Shown: piece after piece, positions 1 to 6,281 of the stretch | Layout of the letters: the number at the start of each line of letters is the position of its first letter | How positions within the stretch are numbered: position 1 is the first letter of the stretch | Origin: Pseudomonadota bacterium | GTDB lineage: Bacteria > Pseudomonadota > Alphaproteobacteria > Azospirillales > Azospirillaceae | Direction: 5' to 3' | Assembly: GCA_023423695.1 (NCBI GenBank) | Contig: JAFAFA010000024.1 | Location: forward strand, 1 to 9,837 | Length of the DNA: 9,837 bases | Made by a program: the position numbers and the translations under genes | Notes under the pieces: generated by a model | Told to the model about the DNA's origin: nothing | Database searches by the model: none | What the model saw: the letters and a program-made list of their open reading frames with translations, nothing else

Positions 1-108
1 TCCTACCAGGACATTCTCGACCACTGCTGCTTTGCCTGGAATGCCCTCGTCGAGCAGCCCTGGACCATCATGTCTGTCGGACTGCGCGACTGGGCTCATC
101 GGTCATGA
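1..108 (+). pseudogene. IS630-family transposase, C-terminal end (cut by window edge)
   Basis: Frame 1 is open from the first base to a TGA at 106-108, giving 35 residues. The string DILDHCCFAWN followed by MSVGLRDWAHRS is typical of the extreme C-terminus of IS630/Tc1-mariner transposases, where a helix ending in AWN and a GxRxWAH tail follow the last catalytic acidic residue. Only the tail is inside the window, so I cannot tell whether the element is intact upstream; it is labelled pseudogene only because it is a fragment here. The stop lies 17 nt before the end of the next gene, so the element's right end would fall at about 109-126. IS630 elements insert at TA, and a TA is present at 123-124. 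Family assignment rests on recall of the motif, not on an alignment. Confidence 0.72.
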
Positions 109-126
109 TCCACGAGTCTTGGTATT
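109..126. mobile_element. Probable right end of the IS630-type element
   Basis: The short stretch between the transposase stop (108) and the end of the SDR gene would have to contain the terminal inverted repeat of the IS630-type element. A TA at 123-124 is a possible duplicated target dinucleotide. It touches the SDR stop codon (TAA on the minus strand at 125-127). The left end of the element is outside the window, so the repeat cannot be confirmed from this sequence. Confidence 0.35.
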
Positions 127-925
127 ACACACCGCGAATGGTGACGCCGCCATCCACCACCATCGTCTGGCCGGTTACGAAGGCGGAGGCTGGCGAAGCG
201 AGGAAGACGGCAGCCCCCGCGATGTCATCGGGCTCCGCGATGCGTTTCAGTGGCGTGGTGTCGAGGTAGAATTGCAGACTTTTCGGATCGTCGACGATTG
301 CGCGTGACAGATCGGTGCGGACCAGACCGGGAGCGATGCAGTTAACCCGGACGTTATCACCGCCGAATTCCGTCGCTAGATTGCGGGCTAACTGCATGTC
401 CGCGGCTTTGGAGATGTTGTAGGCGCCGATCACCGGCGAACCCACGTAGCCTCCGATAGAGGAAATCACGATGATCGAACCGTCGCGGCGGGCGCGCATG
501 CCCGGTGCAACCGCTTGTATCAGCCAATGGTTCGCGATGACGTTGTTGTCCATCACCTTCCGAAAGGCCTCGTCACTGATGGCCGACATCGGGCCGTAAT
601 AGGGGTTGGTCGCGGCGCAACAAACCAATATGTCGATCCTTCCCCACATGTCCTGGACGCGCTCGGCCAGTCCCAGCAGGCTCGCCTTGTCCGACAGACT
701 GGCGGCGATCGCGACAGCCCGGCCGTCTCCGTAGAGATCGTTGATGTCCTGCGCCGCCGCGTCGCACGCCGCCTGCTTGCGCGATGAAATCACGACCTTG
801 GCACCATGCTGCGCCATGCGCTGGGCAATCGCGCGACCGATGCCTCGGCTGGAACCGGTGATCACGGCGACTTGGCCGGTCAGGTCGAAAAGCCCTCCGA
901 CGGCGGCATTGCCTGAATTGGTCAT
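125..925 (-). CDS. SDR family NAD(P)-dependent oxidoreductase
   Basis: A 266-residue classical short-chain dehydrogenase/reductase of normal length, cytosolic with no signal peptide. It has the Rossmann glycine motif TGSSRGIG (23-30), SSRK (47-50) after beta-strand 2, where an Arg usually favours NADP(H), Asn128, and the catalytic set Ser156, Tyr169 and Lys173 in YNISK. The C-terminus ends with GQTMVVDGG. The usual NNAG motif reads CCAATNP (102-108), close to the NAA-NP form of DHRS4-like carbonyl reductases. The start at 925 is supported by GAGGA a few bases upstream. It is divergent from the FadB-like gene, with which it appears to share a control region, suggesting oxidation or reduction of a hydroxy or keto group in the same catabolic route. 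The substrate cannot be told from sequence. The IS630 end abuts its stop codon but the gene is intact. Confidence 0.9.
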   Translation of the reverse strand: MTNSGNAAVGGLFDLTGQVAVITGSSRGIGRAIAQRMAQHGAKVVISSRKQAACDAAAQDINDLYGDGRAVAIAASLSDKASLLGLAERVQDMWGRIDILVCCAATNPYYGPMSAISDEAFRKVMDNNVIANHWLIQAVAPGMRARRDGSIIVISSIGGYVGSPVIGAYNISKAADMQLARNLATEFGGDNVRVNCIAPGLVRTDLSRAIVDDPKSLQFYLDTTPLKRIAEPDDIAGAAVFLASPASAFVTGQTMVVDGGVTIRGV

Positions 926-961
926 TTCGTGTCCTCGCTTGTCAGGGCTGTCATGCGAGCG

Positions 962-989
962 ATCATCATTCTCCCACTCTTTTTGTCAA
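962..989 (-). promoter_or_regulatory. Candidate promoter of the SDR gene
   Basis: On the minus strand there is a perfect TTGACA -35 box (984-989) and, 16 bp further on, GATGAT (962-967), a 4/6 match to TATAAT. Transcription would start near 955, leaving a leader of about 30 nt before the SDR start. The -35 box lies 3 bp outside the palindrome at 993-1009. Predicted from sequence only. Confidence 0.45.
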
Positions 990-992
990 TCT

Positions 993-1009
993 ATAATGTC
1001 TGACATTAT
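993..1009. promoter_or_regulatory. 17-bp palindromic operator between divergent genes
   Basis: ATAATGTC-T-GACATTAT is a perfect inverted repeat with 8-bp arms and a 1-bp centre at 1001. An outer pair, GTCAAT (985-990) and ATTGAC (1008-1013), extends the symmetry to 985-1013 with four extra bases on the left. The GT-N3-AC core resembles operators of GntR-family regulators of the FCD/FadR type; that family assignment is inference. It sits between the two outward -35 boxes, so one bound dimer could block both promoters. No regulator gene lies in the window near it. Confidence 0.6.
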
Positions 1010-1037
1010 TGACTGTTAATACGGCGGAGGGTATACG
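1009..1037 (+). promoter_or_regulatory. Candidate promoter of the FadB-like gene
   Basis: TTGACT (1009-1014, 5/6 to TTGACA) and TATACG (1032-1037, 4/6 to TATAAT) are separated by 17 bp. Transcription would start near 1044, giving a leader of about 125 nt before the start at 1171. The -35 box overlaps the end of the palindromic operator. A second possible -10, TATAAT at 992-997 inside the palindrome, lacks a good -35. Confidence 0.45.
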
Positions 1038-1154
1038 CACTCCTTACCCGAGGCCGAGCTGTTCCCTTGCGTCCGGCCCTGCCGAGGCGGCCGCGCAAGG
1101 CACGGCCCGACCAACCGCGCCGGCTGGTCACAAAAGGTCTCAAAACGGTAAGCC

Positions 1155-1162
1155 AAGGAAGG
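1155..1162 (+). promoter_or_regulatory. Ribosome binding site fixing the FadB-like start
   Basis: AAGGAAGG lies 8 nt before the ATG at 1171. It supports that start over an upstream in-frame TTG at 1009, which would add 54 residues with no family resemblance and would lie inside the promoter. Confidence 0.7.
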
Positions 1163-1170
1163 CAGACATC

Positions 1171-3213
1171 ATGGCCATGAACGCCAATGCCCCGAAGGTG
1201 GAAATAGAGCGTGTGGGCGACATCGCGCTGATACGCATCGACAACCCGCCGGTGAACGCAATGAGCGAGCGGGTGCGCCAGGGGCTGGAGGCGGCGCTCA
1301 TTGCGCTGGCCGCGGACCCGTCTGTTCGAGCCCTGGCGCTTTACGGTGCGGGTCGCACCTTCGTTGCCGGCGCGGACATCCGCGAATTCGGCAAGCCCTT
1401 GGCTCCTCCCGATCCGAACGACCTGATCGGGCGCATTGAAAACTTTGCTGTGCCGGTCGTTTCGATCCTGCACGGCACGGTGCTCGGCGGTGGTCTCGAA
1501 TTGGCGTTGGGGACCCACGCCCGCGTCGGCGTCGAAGGGGTGCAGGTCGGATTGCCTGAGGTTCTCCTCGGACTGCTGCCGGGAGCTGGCGGAACGCAGC
1601 GGCTGCCCCGAGTGGCCGGCGTCGCCGCGGCGCTCGACATCATTCTGTCCGGTCGCAAGGTTTCGGACCGGGAGGCGCTTTCGCTCGGGATCATCGACCG
1701 CTTGGTGCGGGACGCGCCGCGCGATGCGGCGATCGCGATGGCCAAATCCGTCCTGGACGGGAGCCTGCCGGCCCGCCGGGTGAAGGATCTGCACATCAAG
1801 CCGGAGAATGCGCTGATCGAGCAGGCTGCCGAAGAGGTGAAGCGCAGACAGCCGAACCTCGTCTCGCCACTTCGATGCATCGAGGCCATCGCAGCCTCCA
1901 CCCGTCCGTTGAGCGAGGGTCTCATAGCGGAGCGCAAGGCTTTTCTCGACTGCATGAACACGACACAGCGAGCCGGCTTGGTGCATGCCTTCTTCGCGGA
2001 ACGTGCCGTCACCGACATTCCCGAGAAAGCCGCAATTCCTCGGCCGGTCGCGGCCATCGGCGTCATCGGAGCCGGAACCATGGGGGCCGGTATCGCCACG
2101 TCCACCTTGCTCGCCGGATTTCCGGTCGCCCTTGTCGAGCTTAGCGACGAGGCGTTGAGGCGAGGCTTCGAAACCATCTCAGCCAATCTCGACGGTGCGG
2201 TCCGGCGCGGCCAGCTCGCGGCAGGCCTGCGGGATCGGACACTCGGGATGCTATCGCTGTCGACCGACCTTGCCGACCTTGATCGGGCGGATTTCATCGT
2301 GGAGGCGGCATTCGAGAACCTCGACGTCAAGAAATCGATTTTCGCGGCACTCGACGCCATCGCCAAACCCGGTGCAATAATGGCTTCGAGCACGTCGTTG
2401 CTAAACATCGACGACATCGCTGCCGTCACAGCCCGCGCGACGGACGTCATCGGAGCGCACTTCCTTCCACCAGCCGAGTTGACGCGGTTGCTTGAAATCG
2501 GCGTCGGTGCGCGAACCGCGCCGGAGGTCGTGGCGACAGCCTTCGCCCTGGCCAAGCGCTTGGGGAAGGTCGGAGTGCGCGCCGGCATGGGCGACGGCTT
2601 CATTGGCAGTCGCATCGTCCGCCAAAGCTTGAGGGCGGCCGAGCGCATGATGATAGACGGTGCGACGCCGTCGCAGATCGACCAAGCGCTTGAACGGTTC
2701 GGCTTTGCCATGGGACCTTTCCGCAGCCTTGATCTTTCCGGACACAACCCCGATCAGGCCGGGCGTGAACGGAAGACTGGTCAGGGATTTTACGATCCTT
2801 CGCAGGATCCGATCGTGCCCCACAAGCCCGCGCTGCAGATCATCGAGGAGGAGGGCGCAAAAGCGAGAATTTCTCCGCACTCCTTCACGGATGAGGAGAT
2901 CGTCAGCCGTTACATGACTGCAATGATTTCAGAGGCGGCACGCGTGGTGGAGAATGGGATCGCGTTGCGTCCAATCGACGTCGACGCCATCTTACTCTTC
3001 GGGTACGGCTTCCCCCGCTTCCGTGGGGGGCTGCTTCATTACGCCGACACGCTTGGCCCGACTGAAATCCTCAACCGTATCGAGCGTTATGCGGTGGAGG
3101 ACAGCGGCTTTTGGCAGGTGCCGGACCTTCTCCGCCGTATGGCGGAGCGCAACGGCACATTTGCCAAGTTAAACGAAATGCGTCAAGCGCCCGCCGAACG
3201 CCACAGCGGGTGA
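1171..3213 (+). CDS. FadB/FadJ-like bifunctional enoyl-CoA hydratase / 3-hydroxyacyl-CoA dehydrogenase
   Basis: A 680-residue cytosolic beta-oxidation enzyme with the hydratase-dehydrogenase order of FadB/FadJ and peroxisomal EHHADH, a little shorter than its usual 700 or more residues. The crotonase domain (about 5-200) has the oxyanion-hole GADIREF (67-73), GGGLEL with Glu110 and PEV with Glu130; the 20-residue spacing equals that of rat hydratase Glu144/Glu164. The NAD-binding domain begins GVIGAGTMG (297-305). By spacing, Ser409, His430 and Glu442 match human HADH Ser137, His158 and Glu170. The position of Asn208 is Ser480, and the residue two before Ser409, usually Asn, is Ser407. After GPFRSLDLSG (to 524) only about six residues precede the GRERKTGQGFY motif, where relatives have roughly thirty. 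The second C-terminal dehydrogenase repeat, with FGYGFP (610-615), is present. Hydratase activity looks intact; dehydrogenase activity may be altered. It uses ATA, CTA and TTA codons (for example at 1231, 2401 and 2992), which are scarce in the bkd genes. Confidence 0.9.
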   Translation: MAMNANAPKVEIERVGDIALIRIDNPPVNAMSERVRQGLEAALIALAADPSVRALALYGAGRTFVAGADIREFGKPLAPPDPNDLIGRIENFAVPVVSILHGTVLGGGLELALGTHARVGVEGVQVGLPEVLLGLLPGAGGTQRLPRVAGVAAALDIILSGRKVSDREALSLGIIDRLVRDAPRDAAIAMAKSVLDGSLPARRVKDLHIKPENALIEQAAEEVKRRQPNLVSPLRCIEAIAASTRPLSEGLIAERKAFLDCMNTTQRAGLVHAFFAERAVTDIPEKAAIPRPVAAIGVIGAGTMGAGIATSTLLAGFPVALVELSDEALRRGFETISANLDGAVRRGQLAAGLRDRTLGMLSLSTDLADLDRADFIVEAAFENLDVKKSIFAALDAIAKPGAIMASSTSLLNIDDIAAVTARATDVIGAHFLPPAELTRLLEIGVGARTAPEVVATAFALAKRLGKVGVRAGMGDGFIGSRIVRQSLRAAERMMIDGATPSQIDQALERFGFAMGPFRSLDLSGHNPDQAGRERKTGQGFYDPSQDPIVPHKPALQIIEEEGAKARISPHSFTDEEIVSRYMTAMISEAARVVENGIALRPIDVDAILLFGYGFPRFRGGLLHYADTLGPTEILNRIERYAVEDSGFWQVPDLLRRMAERNGTFAKLNEMRQAPAERHSG

Positions 3214-3221
3214 CGGGCACG

Positions 3222-3257
3222 TTGACCGGGTGCTGGAGGGCACCGTCAAGTTGACGG
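3222..3257 (+). terminator. Hairpin after the FadB-like gene, possible terminator
   Basis: TTGAC (3222-3226) and GGTGC (3229-3233) pair with GCACC (3240-3244) and GTCAA (3245-3249), forming a 10-bp stem with a 2-nt bulge and a 6-nt loop, starting 9 nt after the stop codon. The GTCAA arm also belongs to a perfect palindrome, CCGTCAA-G-TTGACGG (3243-3257), so two pairings compete. No U-tract follows, so factor-independent termination is uncertain. Confidence 0.3.
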
Positions 3258-3318
3258 CGGCGCAGTTGCTGGCGGCGGTATGGTGCGGGTATGACGACAC
3301 GCCCCGATTGCGGCTACG

Positions 3319-3459
3319 CTGGCTACCCGGAATATCACGGTGAACTACGAAGCGGTGCGGCAATGGGGCCTGAAGTTCGGTCGGGGGATCTCCACCGATT
3401 CGCGCCGCCGGGCGCCACGTCAAGGCGACGAATGGCATTTGGACGAGGTCGTCCTTACA
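3319..3459 (+). pseudogene. IS6-family transposase fragment
   Basis: The frame reads LATRNITVNYEAVRQWGLKFG and then, after a basic stretch, GDEWHLDEVVLT. This matches the region of IS6/IS26-type transposases that runs from the helix-turn-helix (LAERGIxVSYETVRRW, KFG) to the first catalytic Asp of the DDE triad (WHLDE). Resemblance stops after VVLT at 3459, where the reading frame continues into unrelated sequence, and I cannot see the N-terminus before about 3319. The second Asp, the Glu and both ends are missing, so this is a dead remnant of about 47 codons. No inverted repeats or target duplication were found around it. Confidence 0.7.
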
Positions 3460-3556
3460 AGTGTCTCGTCAGGCTGTTCAACGGCCCCTTCATCGGGGGG
3501 CTCCCGATCTGTCAACATCATCGTCACGCTTCCAATCGACCTCACTTTCACAAAGG

Positions 3557-4984
3557 TCAAGATCCGAGATGGAGCGGTCGCCCAAGCAACTTGAGTGCCG
3601 CTTCATGGAAAACCTCGCCCAGGGTCGGGTGGACATGGATAGTTCCCGCGACATCATCAAGCTCTGCCCCCATTTCCAGTGCCAGCGCGAATTCCCCCGA
3701 CAGTTCGGAGACGTGGGCGCCCACCGCCTGGATGCCAATCACCCGCTGATCGTCCCGGCGCGCCACCAGCCGAACGAAGCCGCTCTCGCCGGCGTTCAGG
3801 GTCAGCGCACGGCCGTTCGCGGCGAAGGGAAATTGATCGACGATCGCATCGATCCCCTGTGCCGACGCTTCGTCCGGCGACAGGCCGACGCTGACGATCT
3901 CCGGTTCCGTGAAGCAGACTGCCGGGATGGCTGCCGGGGCGAAGCGGCGACGGTGGCCGGCGATGATCTCCGCCACCATCTCACCCTGCGCTGACGCCTT
4001 GTGCGCCAGCATCGGCTCGCCGACCAGATCGCCGATCGCCCAGACATTGCGCATCGAGGTCCGGCACTGGTCGTCCACCGCGACGAAGCCTTCCCGGCGA
4101 TCGACACCCATCGTCTCGAATCCCCAACCCTCCAGCCGGGGGCGCCGACCCACGGTCGACAGCACGGTGTCGGCCGGCAGGCGGATCGTCCCACCATCCG
4201 CCGTCTGTACGATCAGCGCATGCTCGTTCCCCTCGGCTTCCATCCCCAGCGCACGGGCCCCGAGATGAACGGTCACCCCGGCCCGCTTCAGCCAGCGCCG
4301 CACCGGATCGGTCAGACCCGCGTCGTACAGCGGCAGGATGCGGGGCTGTGCCTCGACCACCGTCACTGTCGAGCCCATTTTTGCAAAGGCGCTGCCCAGC
4401 TCCAGCCCGATATAGCCGCCGCCGACCACCACGAGCCGGCGGGGCAGCCGGTCCAACGACAGCGCCTCGGTCGAGGACAGCACCGGCCCGCCGAAGGGCA
4501 GGGCGAGCAGCGGCACCGGCTCCGAACCGGTGGCGAGGATGACATGCTCCGCCGTCACGGTCAGCGGGCCGTCGTCGCCCCGGACGGTGCAGGTCTTGGC
4601 GTCGGAGAAGACCGCCCAGCCGCGCAGCACACGCACCTTGGCCTTGCGCAGCAGGGCCGCCACCCCGCCGCTGAGGCGGTCGACGAGGCCGTCCTTCCAG
4701 CGCACGGCGCCGGCTAGGTCGAGGCGCGGCGGCGTGTCGAGTGCGATGCCGAAGCGGCCGTCGCCCAGCGACTGCGCCATCGCCTCGAAGCGGCCGGCGA
4801 CATGGATCAGCGCCTTGGACGGGATGCAGCCGCGGATCAGGCAAGTACCGCCCAGCCGGTCGGCCTCGACCAGCACGGTGTCGAGCCCGAGCTGGCCGGC
4901 ACGGATGGCGGCGACATAGCCGCCCGGTCCGCCGCCGACTACCAGGACCTTGGCGGTGACGGTCTTCATGCTGGGTGCGCTCAT
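3557..4984 (-). CDS. lpdV: Dihydrolipoyl dehydrogenase, E3 of branched-chain 2-oxo acid dehydrogenase
   Basis: A 475-residue flavoprotein of normal length that reoxidises the dihydrolipoyl group of E2 and passes electrons through FAD to NAD+. FAD-binding GGGPGG is at 17-22, the redox disulfide is Cys48/Cys53 in GGTCLIRGCIPSK, a second GGGYIG Rossmann motif lies in the NAD domain, and AIGDLVG is the second FAD contact. The C-terminal HVHPTLGE gives the active-site His452-Glu457 pair donated across the dimer. Last gene of the operon; its ATG overlaps the bkdB stop as ATGA (4981-4984), implying translational coupling. An alternative Met at residue 6 lacks a ribosome site. It could in principle also serve other 2-oxo acid complexes, but its place after E2 argues for a dedicated lpdV. 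The gene ends intact although an IS fragment lies about 100 bp downstream. Confidence 0.95.
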   Translation of the reverse strand: MSAPSMKTVTAKVLVVGGGPGGYVAAIRAGQLGLDTVLVEADRLGGTCLIRGCIPSKALIHVAGRFEAMAQSLGDGRFGIALDTPPRLDLAGAVRWKDGLVDRLSGGVAALLRKAKVRVLRGWAVFSDAKTCTVRGDDGPLTVTAEHVILATGSEPVPLLALPFGGPVLSSTEALSLDRLPRRLVVVGGGYIGLELGSAFAKMGSTVTVVEAQPRILPLYDAGLTDPVRRWLKRAGVTVHLGARALGMEAEGNEHALIVQTADGGTIRLPADTVLSTVGRRPRLEGWGFETMGVDRREGFVAVDDQCRTSMRNVWAIGDLVGEPMLAHKASAQGEMVAEIIAGHRRRFAPAAIPAVCFTEPEIVSVGLSPDEASAQGIDAIVDQFPFAANGRALTLNAGESGFVRLVARRDDQRVIGIQAVGAHVSELSGEFALALEMGAELDDVAGTIHVHPTLGEVFHEAALKLLGRPLHLGS

Positions 4985-6279
4985 CGCGGCGGATCCATGA
5001 ACAGGGTGGCGGGCTGCTCCAGCGAGGCCTTTAGCCGCTGGACGAAGGAGGCGGCGTCCCAGCCGTCGACGACCCGGTGGTCGAAGGAGCAGGACAGGTT
5101 CATCATCGACCGGATAACGACGGCGCCCTTGCGCACCACCGGCCGCTCGGCGATCTTGTTGACGCCGACGATGGCGACCTCCGGCCGGTTGATGATCGGC
5201 GTGGTGGCGAGGCCGCCCAGCGCGCCCAGGCTGGTGATGGTGATGGTGGAGCCGCTGAGCTGCTCCCGCCCGGCCTTCCCGTCTCGTGCGGCGGCAGCCA
5301 GTTCGCGGATCGTGTCGGCGGCCTGCCAGAGGTCGAGCGTCTCGGCATGGCGGACGACCGGCACCACCAGCCCACCCGGCGTTTGCGTTGCGATGCCGGC
5401 ATGCACCGCTTCGAATTGGTGGACCACATTCGCCGCATCGTCATAGCGGGCATTGATCTGCGGGAACTCCGGGAGCGCCCGGACCAGGGCGCGGATCAGG
5501 AAGGGCAGCAGGGTCAGCTTCGGCCGCGCCGCGCCACCCTCGGCGTTGAGGTGGAGACGCAGTTCCTCCAGGGCGGTGACGTCGATCTCCTCGATGTAGG
5601 AGAAATGCGGGATGTGACGCTTGGCCTCCTGCATGCTCTCGGCAATCCTGCGGCGCAGGCCGCGTACCGGCACCTCCGACACCCCGGTTCTGGCCGGGGA
5701 GGACGGCCGCTCGGCCAAGGCGACACCGCCGGCCTCAACCCCTCCGCCGGCAAGATGGCGGTCGAGGTCGCGATGCAGGATCCGGCCGCCGGGGCCGGAG
5801 CCGGCAACGAACTGCAAAGGGATGCCATGGTCCCAGGCACGGCGCCGCACCGCGGGTGAGGCGGTCGGCTTGACACCGGGCGGCCGGCGGACCAGCAGGG
5901 CGGGCGTCGTTCCGGCCGGCCGGGCAGGCGCGACATCCGGTGCGGGGGCAGCGGCGGCAGGCATTGCAACGGCGGCTGTCGGCAGCGCCGCCGCAGGGAC
6001 GATATCGGGCGCGTCATCGGGAACCTGATCGTCCGCTCCCTCGACTTCCAGCACGACCAGCTCGGAACCGACCGCCAGCATCGCGCCGGGGGGGCCGTTG
6101 AGCGACAGCACCGTGCCGGCGACCGGCGAGGGGATCTCGACCGTCGCCTTGTCCGTCATAACGTCGACCAGCGTCTGATCCTCGGCGACGCGATCGCCGG
6201 GTGAGACATGCCAGGCGACGATCTCGGCCTCGGCCGTGCCCTCGCCGACGTCGGGCAGCTTGAAGACATAGCGCGCCAT
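4981..6279 (-). CDS. bkdB: Branched-chain 2-oxo acid dehydrogenase E2 (dihydrolipoyl acyltransferase)
   Basis: A 432-residue core acyltransferase that receives the acyl group from E1 on a swinging lipoyl arm and transfers it to CoA. One lipoyl domain (about 1-80) carries the lipoylated Lys44 in TDKATVEI. An Ala/Pro-rich linker (about 82-137) leads to the peripheral subunit-binding domain (about 139-175, with GSGPGGRILHRDL) that holds E1 or E3. The catalytic domain ends with SFDHRVVDG, giving His401 and Asp405 of the HxxxDG acyltransferase site. The start at 6279 is chosen because MARYVFKLPDVGEG is the normal lipoyl-domain start and GAGGAG lies just upstream; the open frame extends 22 codons further but would overlap bkdA2. 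It begins 2 nt after the bkdA2 stop and overlaps lpdV by 4 nt. The pairing with BkdA-type E1 genes makes a BCKDH E2 much more likely than pyruvate or 2-oxoglutarate E2. Confidence 0.95.
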   Translation of the reverse strand: MARYVFKLPDVGEGTAEAEIVAWHVSPGDRVAEDQTLVDVMTDKATVEIPSPVAGTVLSLNGPPGAMLAVGSELVVLEVEGADDQVPDDAPDIVPAAALPTAAVAMPAAAAPAPDVAPARPAGTTPALLVRRPPGVKPTASPAVRRRAWDHGIPLQFVAGSGPGGRILHRDLDRHLAGGGVEAGGVALAERPSSPARTGVSEVPVRGLRRRIAESMQEAKRHIPHFSYIEEIDVTALEELRLHLNAEGGAARPKLTLLPFLIRALVRALPEFPQINARYDDAANVVHQFEAVHAGIATQTPGGLVVPVVRHAETLDLWQAADTIRELAAAARDGKAGREQLSGSTITITSLGALGGLATTPIINRPEVAIVGVNKIAERPVVRKGAVVIRSMMNLSCSFDHRVVDGWDAASFVQRLKASLEQPATLFMDPPR

Positions 6280-6281
6280 GC

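Larger units (their letters stand above)
3214..3556. other. Intergenic region with hairpin and IS fragment
   Basis: This 343-bp gap separates the convergent ends of the FadB-like gene and lpdV. It holds a hairpin just after the FadB-like stop, an IS6-type transposase fragment, and about 100 bp (3460-3556) in which I recognise nothing. An open stretch from a GTG at 3230 to a TGA at 3341-3343 (37 codons) has coding-like base use but I cannot assign it and do not call it a gene. No good intrinsic terminator is seen for lpdV. Confidence 0.6.

Noticed and set aside
941..956. Direct repeat TGTCAGGGCTGTCA as a second operator
   Set aside because: The 5-bp unit is short and not palindromic; it lies in the SDR leader with no further support.
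1009..1170. TTG start giving a 54-residue extension of the FadB-like protein
   Set aside because: The extension resembles nothing in the family and covers the promoter and leader; a good ribosome site precedes the ATG at 1171.
1341..2747. Minus-strand open frame of 468 codons inside the FadB-like gene
   Set aside because: Antisense shadow; the plus-strand protein has clear catalytic motifs throughout the same interval.
3484..3501. GCCCC/GGGGC hairpin as a terminator for lpdV
   Set aside because: Only 5 bp of stem with an 8-nt loop and no U-tract on the minus strand.
3557..3994. Plus-strand open frames across the lpdV 3' end
   Set aside because: Shadows of lpdV, whose C-terminal HPT...E motif is intact on the minus strand.
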